Below are positions 52,961 through 61,261 of a DNA stretch of 64,000 bases, one piece after another (the stretch's first letter is position 1; each line of letters starts with the position of its first letter). The DNA comes from Burkholderia sp. D-99 (GTDB taxonomy: Bacteria > Pseudomonadota > Gammaproteobacteria > Burkholderiales > Burkholderiaceae). The translations under genes and the position numbers were made by a program. The stretch covers positions 1 through 64,000 of the forward strand of contig NZ_JAAOXM010000008.1 of the NCBI RefSeq assembly GCF_011605345.1, given 5' to 3'. The notes beneath the pieces were generated by a model that saw nothing but the letters and a program-made list of their open reading frames with translations, did no database searches and was not told the DNA's origin.

Positions 52961-53404
52961 ATGATAGTTGCAAAGACTTATCTCAGGGTTAAGAAGAAAT
53001 TTGTAAATTTTTACGATTTCAATGGAAAAATTCCAGATCCTGATTACATTGAGGGGGCTATTGAGCTTTCTATAAATGGGGTTGAGATTCTTAATAAGGA
53101 AATGTGGGATTATGTGGATCAATTGTGGGCGTATTTGGCAGAAGGTGTAATGTGTGTTGCTAGAGGGGAGGGGTTTAAAACTTACTTTCCAGATCAGCCT
53201 ATTGAAATAAGCTTTGGTGTTCAGGGGAGTAAGGTGGTTGTTGCCGTGACCGTTTATGAAACTGTGAAGGTGGTTGTGGATCGGTCAGAGTTTGTCTCTG
53301 AAATGAGGCGGCTTGCAGTTGAATTTTTTGAAGGTATGAAGGGTAAGGGTGATAGGTATAAGGATAATTCGGATATTTATTTGAATAAGTTGAATTTAAT
53401 ATAA
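52961..53404 (+). CDS. Probable immunity protein to the Rhs tip toxin
   Basis: 147 aa, AT-rich, starting 5 bp after the Rhs stop. Position directly after the toxin tip and shared low GC make it the cognate immunity gene. Not a recognised family; mixed alpha/beta sequence with an acidic N-terminal half, suited to masking a basic RNase site. Confidence 0.75.
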   Translation: MIVAKTYLRVKKKFVNFYDFNGKIPDPDYIEGAIELSINGVEILNKEMWDYVDQLWAYLAEGVMCVARGEGFKTYFPDQPIEISFGVQGSKVVVAVTVYETVKVVVDRSEFVSEMRRLAVEFFEGMKGKGDRYKDNSDIYLNKLNLI

Positions 53405-53408
53405 ATTA

Positions 53409-53561
53409 ATGGATGAAAAGTGTGGTCTGCCATTCCCAGTTCCCTTGTCGGATCACAATTCAAGGCATCGTGAATATCACGCGAAGGGGTGCGGCGGGCG
53501 AAAAGCGGGGGGTGTTGCTGCTGTAGATGGCCAAGGTGGAGGAGGTTGTGAAAATTTATAA
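53409..53561 (+). pseudogene. Displaced toxin C-terminal tail (50 codons)
   Basis: Open frame reading MDEKCGLPFPVPLSDHNSRH then a His/Gly/Cys-rich end (EYHAKGCGGRK, CENL). It has no ribosome-binding site and no Rhs core of its own. The start of the next immunity-like gene (53527) overlaps its end, the arrangement expected for a toxin tip and its immunity. Interpreted as the surviving tail of an older effector. Confidence 0.45.
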
Positions 53562-53892
53562 TTCTCTCGTTGAGTTGCTTGAACACATTCCATCGTTTCC
53601 GGGAAAAGACTGGATTTATGCAAACCTGGATTCTTGGAAAGACAGTCCGGAAGAGACAAAATTTTTCTACATTCCATGGAATTACATCCAAGATCTGGAT
53701 GATGATGAAATTTATCTCGATGCCGAGGATGTGGAGATGCCGAAGTCGGTTGAACAGTACGGCTTGAGATGCTGGATGTTGGTGAATCAATTGGACTGCA
53801 TTTTAAAGAATAAGGTCGATAGGGGTGAGGGTGTAAAGTGGTTTGTTGATGAAATAAATTATTATCGTGAAAATGATGAATTTAGGAATTGA
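53527..53892 (+). CDS. Orphan immunity-like protein (DUF7716-like)
   Basis: 121 aa, acidic, AT-rich. Helical N-terminus (VVKIYNSLVELLEHIPSF), then WIYANLDSWKDSP and a C-terminal FVDEINYYRENDEF. A decayed paralogue with the same C-terminal pattern lies at 55129-55437. Overlaps a toxin-tail fragment, so it is the immunity half of a displaced toxin/immunity pair. Family name is tentative. Confidence 0.6.
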   Translation: MAKVEEVVKIYNSLVELLEHIPSFPGKDWIYANLDSWKDSPEETKFFYIPWNYIQDLDDDEIYLDAEDVEMPKSVEQYGLRCWMLVNQLDCILKNKVDRGEGVKWFVDEINYYRENDEFRN

Positions 53893-53934
53893 ATTTTAAA
53901 CCTTTAATCTTTTTTGCAATGCTCGCCGATTCTA

Positions 53935-54392
53935 TGACTCGGATGCTATGTGTCGCTCGCACAGATTGACCAGGGTGTGGCGGCGGCGAACTATGCTGAT
54001 GCACGAGACGTTGTCTACTATTTCCGTAACGGCGCTCGGGCTTGCCACTGGTACTGACGGCGAACTGGTCTGGCTGGCCCGCTATAAAGTATGAGGCAAT
54101 GCAGTACAGGAGGAGTGGATCGCATGGGCACCGCAAAGGTGGACCCAGTCTTGGGGCGAAGTGATGGTGGTTGCGCCAACGCCGACCCACGAACCGCAGC
54201 CACAGGGTCTGCGCTTCCAGGGGGGGGCGGTATCTAGATCGCGAGACCGGGCTCCACTACAACACTTTCCGGTTTTACAATTCTGATATTGGGCGCTTCA
54301 TCAATCAAGATCCGATCGGATTGATACCGGTTCATCGGCAAACACATCAAGAAATTTTCAATTCATTCTGGAGAGATATTGGCGGACTATGA
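53935..54392 (+). pseudogene. Rhs core fragment with a truncated toxin tail
   Basis: Clearly homologous, at DNA level, to the end of the intact rhs gene (compare about 52140-52540): IDQGV..., EEWIAWAPQR-like, RDxETGLHYNTFRFY, DIGRFINQDPIGL. It is broken by frameshifts and an in-frame stop (TATGAGGC near 54093). After DPIGL only about 20 tail codons remain, ending FNSFWRDIGGL, and the stop overlaps the next immunity gene by 4 nt. An older, deleted Rhs effector. Confidence 0.85.
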
Positions 54393-54898
54393 GAAATTTA
54401 GATGCCGTTATCGAGGAAATGAAGGTGGATTGGTCTGCTGCGCGAAAGGCCATCCATTTCTCGCGGGAATGTCCGTTTCTATTGAGGTCTTGTTTTTCTG
54501 ACGGAGTTGCTAGTGATGTGGTGATTGACGGCATTCCGGATTCTGCGCATGAACTTATGCAGTTTTGGATAGTCTCTGAGCGGGCAGATTTGTTCAAGGA
54601 TGATGAGTGCGCGCAATGGGGAGTTGAAATATTTTCGCCTCAGAAAGCAGTTGACGAGACTGGAAAGAAAAGAAAAATAAGGGGTCGAGAATTTGTAGAT
54701 GGTGATATTGTCTTTGCTCGATTTTATGGGGATTCGGATCTGTTGTTGATGGATTTCACGGGTTCCGTCTACGTAAGTTTGCCTCTGGATAATAGATGTG
54801 ATTGGCCACGAGTAGCGGATTCGTTGGGAGATTTTTTGGAGAGGCTAACGAGTGCTCAGGGGGCGAAATATTGGGAACCGCCAAAGAGTAGCCGCTAA
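54389..54898 (+). CDS. Orphan immunity-like protein
   Basis: 169 aa, ATG overlapping the stop of the Rhs remnant (ATGA), so originally co-translated with its toxin. Sequence shows an alpha/beta fold with VYVSLPLDNRCDWPRVADSLGDFLERL at the end, reminiscent of SMI1/KNR4 (SUKH) immunity proteins. Intact reading frame although the toxin is gone; may still protect against sibling toxins. Confidence 0.6.
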   Translation: MRNLDAVIEEMKVDWSAARKAIHFSRECPFLLRSCFSDGVASDVVIDGIPDSAHELMQFWIVSERADLFKDDECAQWGVEIFSPQKAVDETGKKRKIRGREFVDGDIVFARFYGDSDLLLMDFTGSVYVSLPLDNRCDWPRVADSLGDFLERLTSAQGAKYWEPPKSSR

Positions 54899-55112
54899 TA
54901 AAGAGATGATTCGCCGCGGCGAGTGCCGTGGTCAAGCGGCGAGATCGGCATTACGGAACGGTGAGCAGTATGACTCGATCGATCTCATTGACCATCGAGC
55001 GGGCGGAGTTTTATGTCGCCTCGACTACCTCGCAAAGAGTGTTGACAGTTGGAATGCCTGCACGGTGAAACGGGTTGTCGTTGATTTGAGAGATTTTCAC
55101 GAAAACTTATAA
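54852..55112 (+). pseudogene. Probable toxin-tip fragment
   Basis: Open frame overlapping the end of the previous gene, with the recognisable stretch YDSIDLIDHRAGGVLCRLDY and ending VVVDLRDFHENL at 55112. No start signal. It immediately precedes a decayed immunity gene, so it is probably the 3' end of another toxin. Not assignable to a family. Confidence 0.35.
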
Positions 55113-55128
55113 TTTAATCCGGGGCTTG

Positions 55129-55437
55129 ATTAATGAGCTGGATGGTCTAAATTGGAATTCGGCTGTGTTTATTAATTAAAATGCTTGGGCGGCTGATCCT
55201 CGGCATGCGGAAATTCTCTTTCTGGAAGGAAGTGATGAACTCGAAGATGTCGTTCCGGGGACATATTTGCCAAAGATCGCAAGAAATAGGGATGTGCGGC
55301 AGCTATTTGATATGGAAACGTTTTGAGATATAGTTAATTCCGATCGGAAGCGAAATCCGGTGACGACTGTTTCGGATGTTTTCTTTGCTATTAATTGCTA
55401 TCGCGAAAAAGATGATTTCTGCGACCCTCGGCGATAA
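55129..55437 (+). pseudogene. Decayed immunity gene, paralogue of the 53527 gene
   Basis: One reading frame of 103 codons interrupted by TAA (55177-55179) and TGA (55324-55326). It reads ELDGLNWNSAVFIN, then ILFLEGSDELEDVVPGTYLP, and ends FFAINCYREKDDF, matching the EINYYRENDEF ending of the 121-aa protein upstream. Two stops show it is non-functional unless read through. Confidence 0.6.
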
Positions 55438-55682
55438 CTTGCGATCGAGATTTAAGATTATTTGTTGATGGTCGATACTCAAAGAAGCCAGGTTCTCCGA
55501 TCCGGGTATCCGATGCAACGCCAATCCGAACCGGGATAATGAGTGGAGGGGGGTATCAATGCGGAGTAAACCAGATTTCGTGGATCGATTCGTGAGGCTG
55601 ACGTTCGAGTCGACCGCAGTGTAGGTGATTTTTGGTCGCTTGATATTTTGGATGCTACAAAAATAAGTGAATGGAATTGCTC
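55438..55682. other. Degenerate spacer
   Basis: About 245 bp of mixed-composition DNA between two immunity-like genes, with only short broken reading frames. Probably further effector debris; no homology recognised. Confidence 0.3.
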
Positions 55683-55952
55683 ATGAAAAAAGAGTATTTT
55701 CACTCTGTGACAGAGTTTCCGTGCGGCTCCGGAGAGATTTTTACGGAATTTATCGACGGTGTCGCTACGCGTCAGATTAATTGTCCTGCTAATGGAGTGG
55801 CGCGCGCATCTTCATCTATACAGGATTGGAGTGCTGATATAGGATTTTTGCTTTTTGATGGGGTGAGGGGTGATCTTGAGATTTCGTTAAAAGACGAAAT
55901 TAAACAAGAAGATTTTGAGCGGGCCTGGAACGCTGTCATAGGCAACCAGTAG
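55683..55952 (+). CDS. Small orphan immunity-like protein
   Basis: 89 aa from MKKEYFHSVTEFPC (an in-frame ATG 12 nt earlier is possible). Contains FIDGVATRQINCPANGVARAS and SADIGFLLFDGVRGDLEI. AT-rich like the other immunity candidates here. Family not recognised. Confidence 0.5.
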   Translation: MKKEYFHSVTEFPCGSGEIFTEFIDGVATRQINCPANGVARASSSIQDWSADIGFLLFDGVRGDLEISLKDEIKQEDFERAWNAVIGNQ

Positions 55953-56156
55953 GTTATGTTTGAGGTAGGCGACGGTGGTGCATTGGGATTTCATGTGGCT
56001 TGAAATGTAACTGTAGGAGAGTGCTCGTCGAATACTCAAGGAGCGAGCATGCCGACTGTTGACTCACTGACTTCCCGTAGCCAAACGTTGGTTTGGTCTA
56101 GGTCGTACGATGAAGGGGTGAGTCAATGACGAGCCGAAAACGTCGATCGGGGTGCC

Positions 56157-56333
56157 GTGCCGTATACAAATTACCTCATTTTTGATCCGCTTCCAGACGA
56201 TGCCTTCGGCGCAAGGGTCTACTTGCAGGTGGTGGACAAATTTGAGATGAACGAACTTGCCACACGGTGTGCCGGCAAGCGATGTATCTTCGAGATGATC
56301 CTTGGGGATGTGCGAAAGACAAACCGCTCGTAG
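56157..56333 (+). pseudogene. 58-codon fragment
   Basis: GTG-initiated frame reading VPYTNYLIFDPLPDDAFGAR then VYLQVVDKFEMNELATRC. No RBS and no neighbours in operon. Rest of 55953-56476 has no other coding signal. Probably part of a lost effector-associated gene. Confidence 0.25.
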
Positions 56334-56476
56334 CGGGGAAGTACGACAGCTAATTCGGATTCGATTCTTCCTCGGAACTACTGGGCCAGATGCATCAGAG
56401 CCTCAAGAGCCGGAATTTTCCAACTAAGACCTGGACGAAAATTGTTCTAGCCTCAGTATCAGGAGTCTGAGAAGAG

Positions 56477-57274
56477 ATGAGCACTGGAATCGCAATTTAC
56501 GGAACCGATCCGACTCAGGCGGCGTCCGCTCTGTCAACGGCTGAAAACCTCTTTCTTCAATTTGGTGGAGAGGCGAATAAGGCATCTTTATTGGAATTCG
56601 TTGTCCGGAACGGAGAGAGATTTGTCGATGATCGTGAGGTGTCTCTCGCTGACTTAAGAGGCAGGATTTCGACTGGAGAGGTCGCTGCATTCCAGGTATA
56701 TAACGACGAGGAAAAAGGTGGCGTCCCAGTTATTTCATTTGGTCACAATGTTCCGGAATTTGAGGGGCTATCATTTGTGGATGTCCAGATAGGGAAGTCA
56801 ATTGACGAGGTAAGTGGGGAGGTAGAGGAGTTTATAAAAAATATTGCGACTCATGTGAGCTTTAAATACGCGATCGCTTACGGTGCGGAAAATTCGTCGA
56901 TTGCATACAAATATTCGACTGGTGTTAATCTGGTTAGAATTTTTCCTTTTGAAAATACGTCTCTATTCACCAGGGAGCTTCCTAATAGGTTTCCCGGTTC
57001 GGCGAGCTACGAAGGAGCAAAACTCAGGATGGTTTATCCCCTGAATGTTCTCAATGGGGAGCACCTGGAGATTCGTATCAATGATCTTTCGTTGAAGGAA
57101 TGGATCGGATCTAATTCTTCTCGCGGATCGTTGGGAAGTATTTCAAATGGCATGTGGCTTTGGTCGGTCGATGCGACGGCTTTGCCCGAAGTCAACAACG
57201 CTTGCGGAGAGGCGGGAATATTGCTCGCCTGGCAAAAAGCGTCCACGAATAAGCCGGCGCGAAAACTACCGTGA
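56477..57274 (+). CDS. Orphan immunity-type protein of unknown family
   Basis: 265 aa, intact, no signal peptide. Two apparent halves: an N-terminal alpha/beta part (1-110) and a C-terminal part with LRMVYPLNVLNGEHLEIRI and WLWSVD...CGEAGILLAW. It lies between toxin debris and a vgrG scrap, so a T6SS immunity role is likely, but the partner toxin is missing. Confidence 0.6.
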   Translation: MSTGIAIYGTDPTQAASALSTAENLFLQFGGEANKASLLEFVVRNGERFVDDREVSLADLRGRISTGEVAAFQVYNDEEKGGVPVISFGHNVPEFEGLSFVDVQIGKSIDEVSGEVEEFIKNIATHVSFKYAIAYGAENSSIAYKYSTGVNLVRIFPFENTSLFTRELPNRFPGSASYEGAKLRMVYPLNVLNGEHLEIRINDLSLKEWIGSNSSRGSLGSISNGMWLWSVDATALPEVNNACGEAGILLAWQKASTNKPARKLP

Positions 57275-57334
57275 GCGCGTTTCTGGATTGGCGCGGATCG
57301 TAATCGATTCGACTGATTCGGAATCGCACACGCG

Positions 57335-57545
57335 AAGGATGCGGTGGACGACTACACGCGGTACAGCGGCCATCTGCTTACCGCAACAATTGCGCGCTGT
57401 TGCCGAAGAAGATTCCGTACCGCGCGGCGACTGGCACACCGAGTATGGAGCTTTCTTACCGCTACGATACGGGTGGACGACTGGTATCGACGCAGATCCA
57501 AGACATCGAGAGCAACTACACATGCACTCACATGCGGGAGGCTGA
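57335..57545 (+). pseudogene. vgrG scrap joined to a Rhs-repeat scrap
   Basis: 57335-57440 matches the intact vgrG around 47310-47410 (DDYTR..., LPKKIPYRAATGTP) with a frameshift near 57384; from about 57441 it continues as a YD-repeat sequence (LSYRYDTGGRLVSTQIQDIE). The junction of two unrelated pieces shows recombination or deletion between vgrG and rhs genes. Confidence 0.7.
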
Positions 57546-57574
57546 GCCAGCCAGAATTGCGATGGTGGAGTGCC

Positions 57575-57916
57575 GTGCCGCCGGCGCGTGATCTCGAGGA
57601 TGACGATCTAATCTCTTTTGGGGGTGCTCTGTTGATTCGGCTCGAACAGCACTATGCTGGCGATGATGTCTGGAAAAAATTCTCCGATCTCTTCGCGAAA
57701 TACAAGGATTTGCCGGAGATCCGAGATCTCGCCAAGGATCTAAATGAGCAGCTTGATCTTGCTTATACGATCTACTGGGTTGCCGGTCCGAAGTCGGCCC
57801 AGAAGTGGATAAGTTCGAACGTCCCGGCACTCGACAACACCCGGCCTATCGATTGCACCGACAACCCGGAGTTGATTAAGCGTCTGCACGAATGTCTAAT
57901 GCGGATGCCATCGTAA
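57575..57916 (+). CDS. ParS/MbcA (DUF2384) antitoxin-domain protein
   Basis: 113 aa from GTG 57575, which has GGTGGAG upstream. The C-terminus GPKSAQKWISSNVPALDNTRP fits the DUF2384 toxin-binding domain of Xre/ParS/MbcA antitoxins. The usual partner is a RES-domain toxin, not present. It sits inside vgrG debris, so it may be captive rather than functional; the start is uncertain because the frame is open upstream. Confidence 0.55.
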   Translation: MPPARDLEDDDLISFGGALLIRLEQHYAGDDVWKKFSDLFAKYKDLPEIRDLAKDLNEQLDLAYTIYWVAGPKSAQKWISSNVPALDNTRPIDCTDNPELIKRLHECLMRMPS

Positions 57917-58000
57917 TGACCACGGCAACCGCTAGGCGCGTTCGCGTTAGAGGAAGCGCAGGCTCACCGCCATACCGGTAGCGGCTATACGCCGCGTGTG
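57917..58000 (+). pseudogene. Second vgrG scrap
   Basis: Matches intact vgrG around 47130-47215 (DHGNR, AHRHTGSGYT-like) with a stop and a small deletion. It corresponds to sequence that lies upstream, in vgrG, of the scrap at 57335, so the two pieces are out of order. The remaining 58001-58391 has no coding signal. Confidence 0.65.
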
Positions 58001-58391
58001 GCCAAGGTCGAACCGTTTCAAATCGTCACGTTCTGATCAGTCGTGTCAGGGCCGGATCGCGCTAGCGTCGATTCGCTCCCCATTGGCATCGAAGCGCGCA
58101 ATAAACCGAGAACTGACCAAGTCGCTTGCCTATACCCAATGGCTAACGTGCAGCCCAATATGCGTCGGTAATGGTCTAATAGGCAATGTCCAACTGATGA
58201 TGATTGCGTGCACGCCGTGCGCGCGAATGGATGTGCCACACGCGCCGATTCTCTATCGAGGCATCGTATCCACCGATTGTCATAAAAGGAGGAATCCGAA
58301 CCATCAAAACGCCGCAGTAAACAAGCGCGGGCCGCAAGTGCTACCAACACTCACGACCCGCTAACCACAGCCAACTTTCAAGGAGTTGCCC

Positions 58392-58613
58392 ATGGCTAAG
58401 CCGAATCATAAAGCACGACCACCGAAGACGGAACGTTTCGTCGCGATCCAGGAAATGTGGGGTTCCCCGAAAAGGATGGAACCCAGGCCGGAAAAGTTCT
58501 TTCCGTACATGAAGATTGGTGGAATGTGGCTGGTCACCGATGCGTGTTTCGTACCGGGCCGCAAGGCACAGATCCTGATTGAGCCCGGCAGGCTGATCAT
58601 CACGCAGTTGTAA
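58392..58613 (+). CDS. SymE-like toxin
   Basis: 73 aa. The C-terminal half IGGMWLVTDACFVPGRKAQILIEPGRLIITQL-type pattern is the SymE/AbrB-like swapped-hairpin domain (key residues W, GF/CF-PG, EPGRLIIT). SymE is an SOS-induced type I toxin in E. coli; relatives are common near Rhs loci. ATG 58392 has AAGGAG 6 nt upstream. A regulatory antisense RNA (SymR-like) could not be identified. Confidence 0.75.
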   Translation: MAKPNHKARPPKTERFVAIQEMWGSPKRMEPRPEKFFPYMKIGGMWLVTDACFVPGRKAQILIEPGRLIITQL

Positions 58614-58698
58614 AAGGCAACGCAGCAAGACGCGGCCGCGCTGCGCGAACTCGCGCAGCGCGTTGGGCAGGGCTGCCGCTACCACCCGCCCCGACGCA

Positions 58699-59322
58699 TC
58701 ACCACGCGATATTGCAGGACGACCGCGACGTCCCCGCACCGCCAGTAGCCGTGCAATGCGTGCCCGCGCCGTTGTCATAGAACGTCCGCGTCTCCGGCTG
58801 CGGCACGGACGGATCGAACGGATTCGGCGCACCGTGCGGACCGCGCGGCGCATCGTACGGTCGCTGCGCCGCATACGATCCGCCACTACCCGCCGGCCGC
58901 GAGCCGTTAGCCCGCAGGTATTCATTCCAGTTCTGCTCGCGTTGCTCATATCCGGGCAACGCACGGCCAAAACTATCGCTACCACCCGCGCCGAGCGCGA
59001 CGCGATTCGCGGGCAATACCAATTCGGGTTCGTGCTCCGACGAAGGCGGCGGTGCCACAAGCGTATCGCCTGCCACACGCAATGGCCGCGTATCCGGCGT
59101 ATCGAACGGACTACGCTCCACGGGCGCGGCGTACTGCATGCGGCGGCGGTTCATACGTGCCGTGTGCCCATCATCGCGAGTGGCAGCACGCCGCTCGGAA
59201 CGAAAGACATTCGCACCAGCCGACCGATCGGTCAGCGTATCGCGGCCGGACGCATTGGCGGTGGAAACAGAAAGCGCGCACGCGATCGCGGCGGCGGAAG
59301 AAAAGCGAAACGGATGATTCAT
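58699..59322 (-). CDS. Exported protein of unknown function
   Basis: 207 aa from MNHPFRFSSAAAIACALS; signal peptide ends near ANA/SG. The mature protein is low in hydrophobic residues and rich in Pro, Gly, Arg and Ser, probably mostly disordered, with a C-terminal Cys pair (THCTATGG, SSCNIAW) that could form a disulfide. No family recognised. Confidence 0.6.
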   Translation of the reverse strand: MNHPFRFSSAAAIACALSVSTANASGRDTLTDRSAGANVFRSERRAATRDDGHTARMNRRRMQYAAPVERSPFDTPDTRPLRVAGDTLVAPPPSSEHEPELVLPANRVALGAGGSDSFGRALPGYEQREQNWNEYLRANGSRPAGSGGSYAAQRPYDAPRGPHGAPNPFDPSVPQPETRTFYDNGAGTHCTATGGAGTSRSSCNIAW

Positions 59323-59817
59323 CAGCGATCCCAATCAGGTGATGTGCAATGAAAAAAACGGCAGATCACTGGCTGGCGACTAGGCGACGAGCGGGCGTTG
59401 AACTGACCCTGAAGCGACTGCGAAGCGCGGCGAACGCGACTCACAGGAAGGCTGGCTGGATTGCAGAGGCGAATTCGTATTATTTCATATTAATAACGAC
59501 CACCTTTCCGAGTGACGAAAACCGTCGGCGAACAGAAGGCTTGAGCGACTCCACCCAACGCACTGCAATGGTGCCCACCAAATCAATCATCAACTGATTG
59601 AAGAGCGGCGATGCGACCCTTTGCCGATCCGCCACAGGCCGCGCAAGATCGCCTATCACCCAATTCCAACCCCGGCAAGGCACAGCACCCCCAAACCCCC
59701 ACCAATAGCAACCAGATTGCACTCCCGGCAAGCACCCCACAGCCCCCAAGGTTGCGCCGTCATTGCTACCGACTGTCACCCCATCCCTACGTGTTTTCCC
59801 TCAGTCGACCGGCATTT
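59323..59817. other. Intergenic region
   Basis: About 495 bp between the exported-protein start and the liv promoter. Short readings on both strands have no ribosome-binding site or recognisable features; nothing assignable. Confidence 0.4.
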
Positions 59818-59848
59818 TTGACAGACGATTTAAAAACGCCCATATAAT
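59818..59848 (+). promoter_or_regulatory. Putative liv operon promoter with consensus hexamers
   Basis: TTGACA (59818-59823) and TATAAT (59843-59848) both match the sigma-70 consensus exactly, but with a 19-bp spacer. Predicted start near 59855, about 280 nt ahead of livK. Confidence 0.6.
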
Positions 59849-59854
59849 TTCGAC

Positions 59855-60133
59855 TGCCTTGCCAACGGCTGTCGGACCATCCCTCCGATCAAGCGGTTTG
59901 GCAAGCGGGGCAGGCGAAACGCTTGCGCAATGCAAGACGCATCACGATGTCTTTCCGAACCAGACGTCCCCTTCGGGGACTGCAAGAGCCGGGCCCCGCT
60001 ACGCAACATTCCGCCGGAGTTCCGTCTTCTATGTGTCTCGGGCGTGTCCCATGTCCTCGCCCCGGGTGCTGTTCGATTGCGCAAGTCATGCCGCCTTTGC
60101 CCGTATGACTAAACAACATCGAGGAGCTCCCAG
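59855..60133 (+). promoter_or_regulatory. Long 5' leader of livK
   Basis: A roughly 280-nt untranslated region if the upstream promoter is right. It contains GTCCCC-TTC-GGGGAC (59966-59980) and other GC-rich stems, and ends with AGGAG 8 nt before the livK ATG. No Leu/Ile/Val-rich leader peptide is apparent. May be a target of small RNA or attenuation control. Confidence 0.35.
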
Positions 60134-61252
60134 ATGACGCTGTCCCGTCTTACGTCCATTTCCGTCGCCGCCGTGCTGTTCGCCGCCGGCGCCGCCACCG
60201 CGCAAGCGGAAACCGTGAAGATCGCCATCGCTGGTCCGATGAGCGGCTCGGTCGCCCAATACGGCGACATGGTGAAGGCCGGCGCGCTGACCGCGATCGA
60301 GCAGGTCAACGCAGCAGGCGGTGCGGGCGGCAACAAGTTCGAAGTCGTGATGATGGACGACGCATGCGAACCGAAGCAGGCCGTCGCCGTCGCCAACAAG
60401 ATCGTCAGCCAGAAGATCAAGTACGTGATCGGCCACGTGTGCTCGGGTTCGACGATTCCCGCCTCCGACATCTACGAGAACGAAGGCATCGTGATGGTCA
60501 CGCCGTCGGCCACCGCGCCGCAGCTGACGGAAGGCAAGAAGCGTCACTTCATCTTCCGCACGATCGGCCGTGACGACCAGCAAGGCCCGGCTGCCGCACA
60601 CTTCATCATCAACAACGTGAAGCCGAAGAAGGTCGCGGTGCTGCACGACAAGCAGTCGTACGGCCAGGGCATCGCGTCGTCGGTGAAGAAGGACCTCGAA
60701 GCCGCGAAGATCCCGGTCGTGCTGTTCGAAGGCATCAACGCCGGCGATTCGGACTACTCGGCGATCATCACGAAGCTGAAGTCGCAAGGCGTCGATTTCG
60801 TCTACTTCGGCGGCTACCACCCGGAAATGGGCCTGCTGCTGCGCCAGGCGCGCGAGCAGGGCGTGAAGGCCACGTTCATGGGGCCTGAAGGCGTGGGCAA
60901 CAAGGACGTGACGGCGATCGCCGGCCCGGCCTCGGAAGGCATGCTCGTCACGCTGCCGGCCGACTTCTCGGCCGATCCGGCCAACGCGGCGCTCGTGAAG
61001 GCATTCGCGGACAAGAAGCGCGATCCGAACGGCCCGTTCCAGATGCCGTCGTACGCCGCGGTGAAGATCATCGCCGACGCGATCGCCGGCGCGAAGTCGA
61101 CCGACCCGACCAAGGTCGCCGCGTACATGCACAAGACGACGTTCGACACGCCGATCGGCAAGGTCGCGTATGACGCCCAGGGCGACCTGAAGGCGTTCAA
61201 GTTCGTCGTCTACACGTGGCACAAGGACGCGACGAAGACCGCCGCCAAGTAA
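60134..61252 (+). CDS. livK: Branched-chain amino acid ABC transporter substrate-binding protein
   Basis: 372 aa, type I periplasmic binding protein with signal peptide ending ATAQA. Hallmarks: IAIAGPMSGSVAQYG, GHVCSGSTIPASDIYE, and YFGGYHPEMGLLLRQAREQG. Binds Leu/Ile/Val (or similar) for the downstream permeases. Separated from livH by 184 bp that includes a stable stem. Confidence 0.93.
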   Translation: MTLSRLTSISVAAVLFAAGAATAQAETVKIAIAGPMSGSVAQYGDMVKAGALTAIEQVNAAGGAGGNKFEVVMMDDACEPKQAVAVANKIVSQKIKYVIGHVCSGSTIPASDIYENEGIVMVTPSATAPQLTEGKKRHFIFRTIGRDDQQGPAAAHFIINNVKPKKVAVLHDKQSYGQGIASSVKKDLEAAKIPVVLFEGINAGDSDYSAIITKLKSQGVDFVYFGGYHPEMGLLLRQAREQGVKATFMGPEGVGNKDVTAIAGPASEGMLVTLPADFSADPANAALVKAFADKKRDPNGPFQMPSYAAVKIIADAIAGAKSTDPTKVAAYMHKTTFDTPIGKVAYDAQGDLKAFKFVVYTWHKDATKTAAK

Positions 61253-61261
61253 TACGGAGTA

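Noticed and set aside
52961..58391. Prophage or insertion sequence as the cause of the AT-rich region
   Set aside because: No transposase, integrase, terminal repeats or phage structural genes are visible; toxin/immunity turnover explains the composition.
59480..59779. 99-codon minus-strand ORF with a hydrophobic GlyCys-rich start
   Set aside because: Could look lipoprotein-like, but has no RBS, no charged signal start and no recognisable domain; left as intergenic.
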